Assembly: GCA_910584115.1 (NCBI GenBank)
Contig: CAJTYN010000162.1
Coordinates: 1-6,844 of the forward strand
Source: an uncultured Lachnospiraceae bacterium
GTDB taxonomy: Bacteria; Bacillota; Clostridia; Lachnospirales; Lachnospiraceae
Direction of reading: 5' to 3'
DNA: 6,844 nucleotides
The translations under genes were made by a program, and so were the position numbers. Every line of letters starts with the position of its first letter. The stretch's first letter is position 1. Positions 5,949 to 6,844 of the stretch are shown here, one piece after another. Below the pieces are notes generated by a model. That model was not told the DNA's origin. It made no database searches and saw only the letters and a list, made by a program, of their open reading frames with translations.

Positions 5949-6343
5949 TCAGGAGCCAGCGGGCGGATTCCAAGATGGAGTTCATCCATACGGCGCGAGA
6001 ACTGCAGATATATTCAATCAAGAAGTGTTCCAATTTTCCTAAGCGGTATACGTTTTATATCAGCCAGCCGATAGCAAGTTCGGCCACACGCATACATGAA
6101 TATGTCAAGATGGCGAACAGCGTCTATCCGACCAATGCACATGAGGCTCAGATCCGGAGGGATTACCTGATCCGGGCAAATGCAGAACTGAACAGCCTTA
6201 TATCGCAGATAGAGGTGGCACAGGAGCTGTTCGGCCTGGATCCGAATGTGATAAAGTATTGGATGGACATCGTGGGGAAGGAGATACGGCTCGTGAAGGG
6301 CGTCATGAAGGAAGAACGGGAACGGTACAATAACCTGACCTGA
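5939..6343 (+). CDS. avd: DGR accessory variability determinant (Avd-like four-helix bundle)
   Basis: The 134-residue protein is almost entirely helical. Characteristic stretches are ADSKMEFIHTARELQIYSIKK, NFPKRYTFYISQPIASSATRIHEYVKMANSVYP, RRDYLIRANAELNSLISQIEVAQELF and a basic last helix (GKEIRLVKGVMKEERERY). This matches Avd-like proteins of the S23/four-helix-bundle superfamily encoded between target and reverse transcriptase in DGRs. In BPP-1, Avd is a pentameric basic barrel that binds the reverse transcriptase and the template RNA and is needed for cDNA synthesis. The start is ATG 5939, with AGGGAGG (5924-5930) 8 nt upstream; an in-frame GTG at 5930 overlaps that site and is rejected. 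The TR begins about 38 nt after the stop. Length and context are normal, so it should be functional. Confidence 0.9.
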   Translation: MSVIRSQRADSKMEFIHTARELQIYSIKKCSNFPKRYTFYISQPIASSATRIHEYVKMANSVYPTNAHEAQIRRDYLIRANAELNSLISQIEVAQELFGLDPNVIKYWMDIVGKEIRLVKGVMKEERERYNNLT

Positions 6344-6380
6344 CAAGAGATATGGGTCATGCTCTATAACATCTTTATGC

Positions 6381-6495
6381 GCCAGCTGGTGGTGGCTGCG
6401 GGCGGCCAATAACAATAACAATTTCAATAATGTGAACACCAGCGGCTCCATCAATAACAATAATGCAAGTAGTGTTGGGGCAGTGCCGCTGGGCT
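6381..6495 (+). repeat. DGR template repeat (TR)
   Basis: This non-protein segment lies between avd and the reverse transcriptase. Its last 34 nt are identical to the end of the target gene (5746-5779). Read in the target frame it gives ASWWWLRAA, then AAT/AAC codons broken by F, V and T-S-G-S-I, then NASSVGAVPLG. It holds 12 AAT or AAC codons, whose adenines at positions 1 and 2 allow broad amino-acid change when adenines are misread. This is the hallmark of DGR templates. TR RNA is copied by the reverse transcriptase with adenine-specific errors and the cDNA replaces VR. The 5' limit is set by the reading-frame resemblance to the WWLR motif of DUF6273 proteins, since the matching VR part is missing. 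Confidence 0.9.
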
Positions 6496-6627
6496 CCTCT
6501 CATGCGAGACAGAGTAACCATAAGGTGAAATCAGTGTGGAGGGAGAGAAGGAGAGTATGACCCTCGCGAGAGCGTAAATATATACCCTGATAGACCCAGG
6601 CGGACGCTGCTTGCATGGCGGCGGTTG

Positions 6628-6708
6628 ATGGTGAATCCGCCGTTTCATGCCTGGTGGTCTTATGCAGCTATATGCAACCATCCGGAAGTTGTACGGGGTA
6701 TCTTCTAA
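6628..6708 (+). CDS. Small ORF between TR and reverse transcriptase, start uncertain
   Basis: The conservative ORF from ATG 6628 encodes 26 residues (MVNPPFHAWWSYAAICNHPE and a VVRGIF end). Its stop TAA (6706-6708) overlaps the ribosome site of the reverse transcriptase (AAGGAG at 6707-6712), which suggests coupling. The same frame is open back to 6529 and reads convincingly as protein: EYDPRESVNIYPDRPRRTLL then AWRRL before the Met. No ATG, GTG or TTG occurs there except TTG 6625. A good purine-rich ribosome site (6538-6555) does precede ATG 6557, but that ATG is in another frame and stops after six codons. A frameshift or a programmed frame change in the first codons of a roughly 50-residue gene is possible. 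No known family is recognised. Confidence 0.5.
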   Translation: MVNPPFHAWWSYAAICNHPEVVRGIF

Positions 6709-6717
6709 GGAGAGCGC

Positions 6718-6844
6718 ATGACAAGTGAAGAACGAAGAGAGGCACGGTATCAGAGGCGTGTGAAACGCCGGGCCGAAAAGAAGGAAAAGAACTATTCCGG
6801 CTGTGATGATTTTGACCAAGTATTTTCTTATGGAAACCTGTACC
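6718..6844 (+). CDS. DGR reverse transcriptase, N-terminal end (runs off the window)
   Basis: Only the first 42 codons are present. ATG 6718 has AAGGAGAG 4-5 nt upstream. The protein begins MTSEERREARYQRRVKRRAE, a strongly basic helix, then KKEKNYSGCDDFDQVFSYGNLY. The basic start followed by a DDFDxVFSYxNLY-type segment is what I remember from the N-terminus of DGR reverse transcriptases in Clostridia and their phages. The catalytic YxDD region lies beyond the window. The position after TR, and avd upstream, support the call. It would copy TR RNA with adenine-specific errors. Confidence 0.85.
   Translation, partial: MTSEERREARYQRRVKRRAEKKEKNYSGCDDFDQVFSYGNLY

Noticed and set aside
5539..6033. 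164-codon minus-strand frame and 73-codon plus-strand frame (5696-5917) around VR and avd
   Set aside because: They are shadows crossing the VR end, the hairpin and the avd start, with no coding features.
6408..6463. AAT/AAC run as a microsatellite or CRISPR-like repeat
   Set aside because: The run is broken by F, V and TSGSI codons in the same frame as the target gene and adjoins the exact VR match, so it is the DGR template.
6014..6819. Minus-strand frames of 65-148 codons over avd, TR and RT start
   Set aside because: They are antisense to avd, the TR and the reverse transcriptase; the proteins look unstructured and lack start signals.

Overview
The window looks like accessory DNA from a gut or oral anaerobe. 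Host clues conflict. The integrase, the signal peptide of the first gene, the Shine-Dalgarno sites and the retroelement proteins resemble Clostridia (Lachnospiraceae) and their phages. The membrane protein at 684-1538 and the two broken surface-protein fragments at 2661-3297 resemble proteins I associate with Saccharibacteria (TM7). No rRNA, tRNA or housekeeping gene is present to settle it. The part right of about 3380 looks more GC-rich than the left part, so the window may join DNA of different origins.

Left block (1-2650). Two leftward genes encode exported proteins: a partial one with a signal peptide (1-399), and a complete 284-residue protein with a signal peptide and a C-terminal membrane anchor (684-1538). 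To their right lies a likely invertible promoter. Two 26-nt inverted repeats (1807-1832 and 1984-2009, 24 of 26 positions identical) flank 151 bp carrying one near-consensus promoter (TTGAAA, 17 bp, TAATAT). A compact tyrosine recombinase (2078-2650) follows. As drawn, the promoter points toward the recombinase; inverted, it would point at the surface genes. This is a plausible self-contained phase-variation switch.

Middle block (2651-3400). Two fragments resembling the Fib_succ_major (FISUMP) surface-protein family lie head to head, meeting at a 10-bp palindrome (2929-2938). A perfect 15-bp hairpin (3320-3353) follows, just before the right block begins in mid-gene.

Right block (about 3380-6844). 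This is a diversity-generating retroelement (DGR) cut off by the window end. In order it holds a 5'-truncated, phage-like, multidomain target protein (LRR-like region, two Listeria-Bacteroides-type repeats, DUF6273/C-type-lectin-like C-terminus), a hairpin just after the variable repeat, a possible 40-residue ORF, avd, the template repeat (TR) rich in AAT/AAC codons, a short conserved-looking ORF, and the start of the reverse transcriptase. The TR can be read in the target's frame. However, the variable repeat (VR) keeps only its last 34 nt: at least 81 nt of the expected variable segment, including the WWWLR-type core, is missing by an in-frame deletion. It is either a real inactivating deletion or an assembly collapse at a hypervariable site.

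If the contig is real, two separate diversification systems, promoter inversion and retroelement mutagenesis, lie within about 5 kb.
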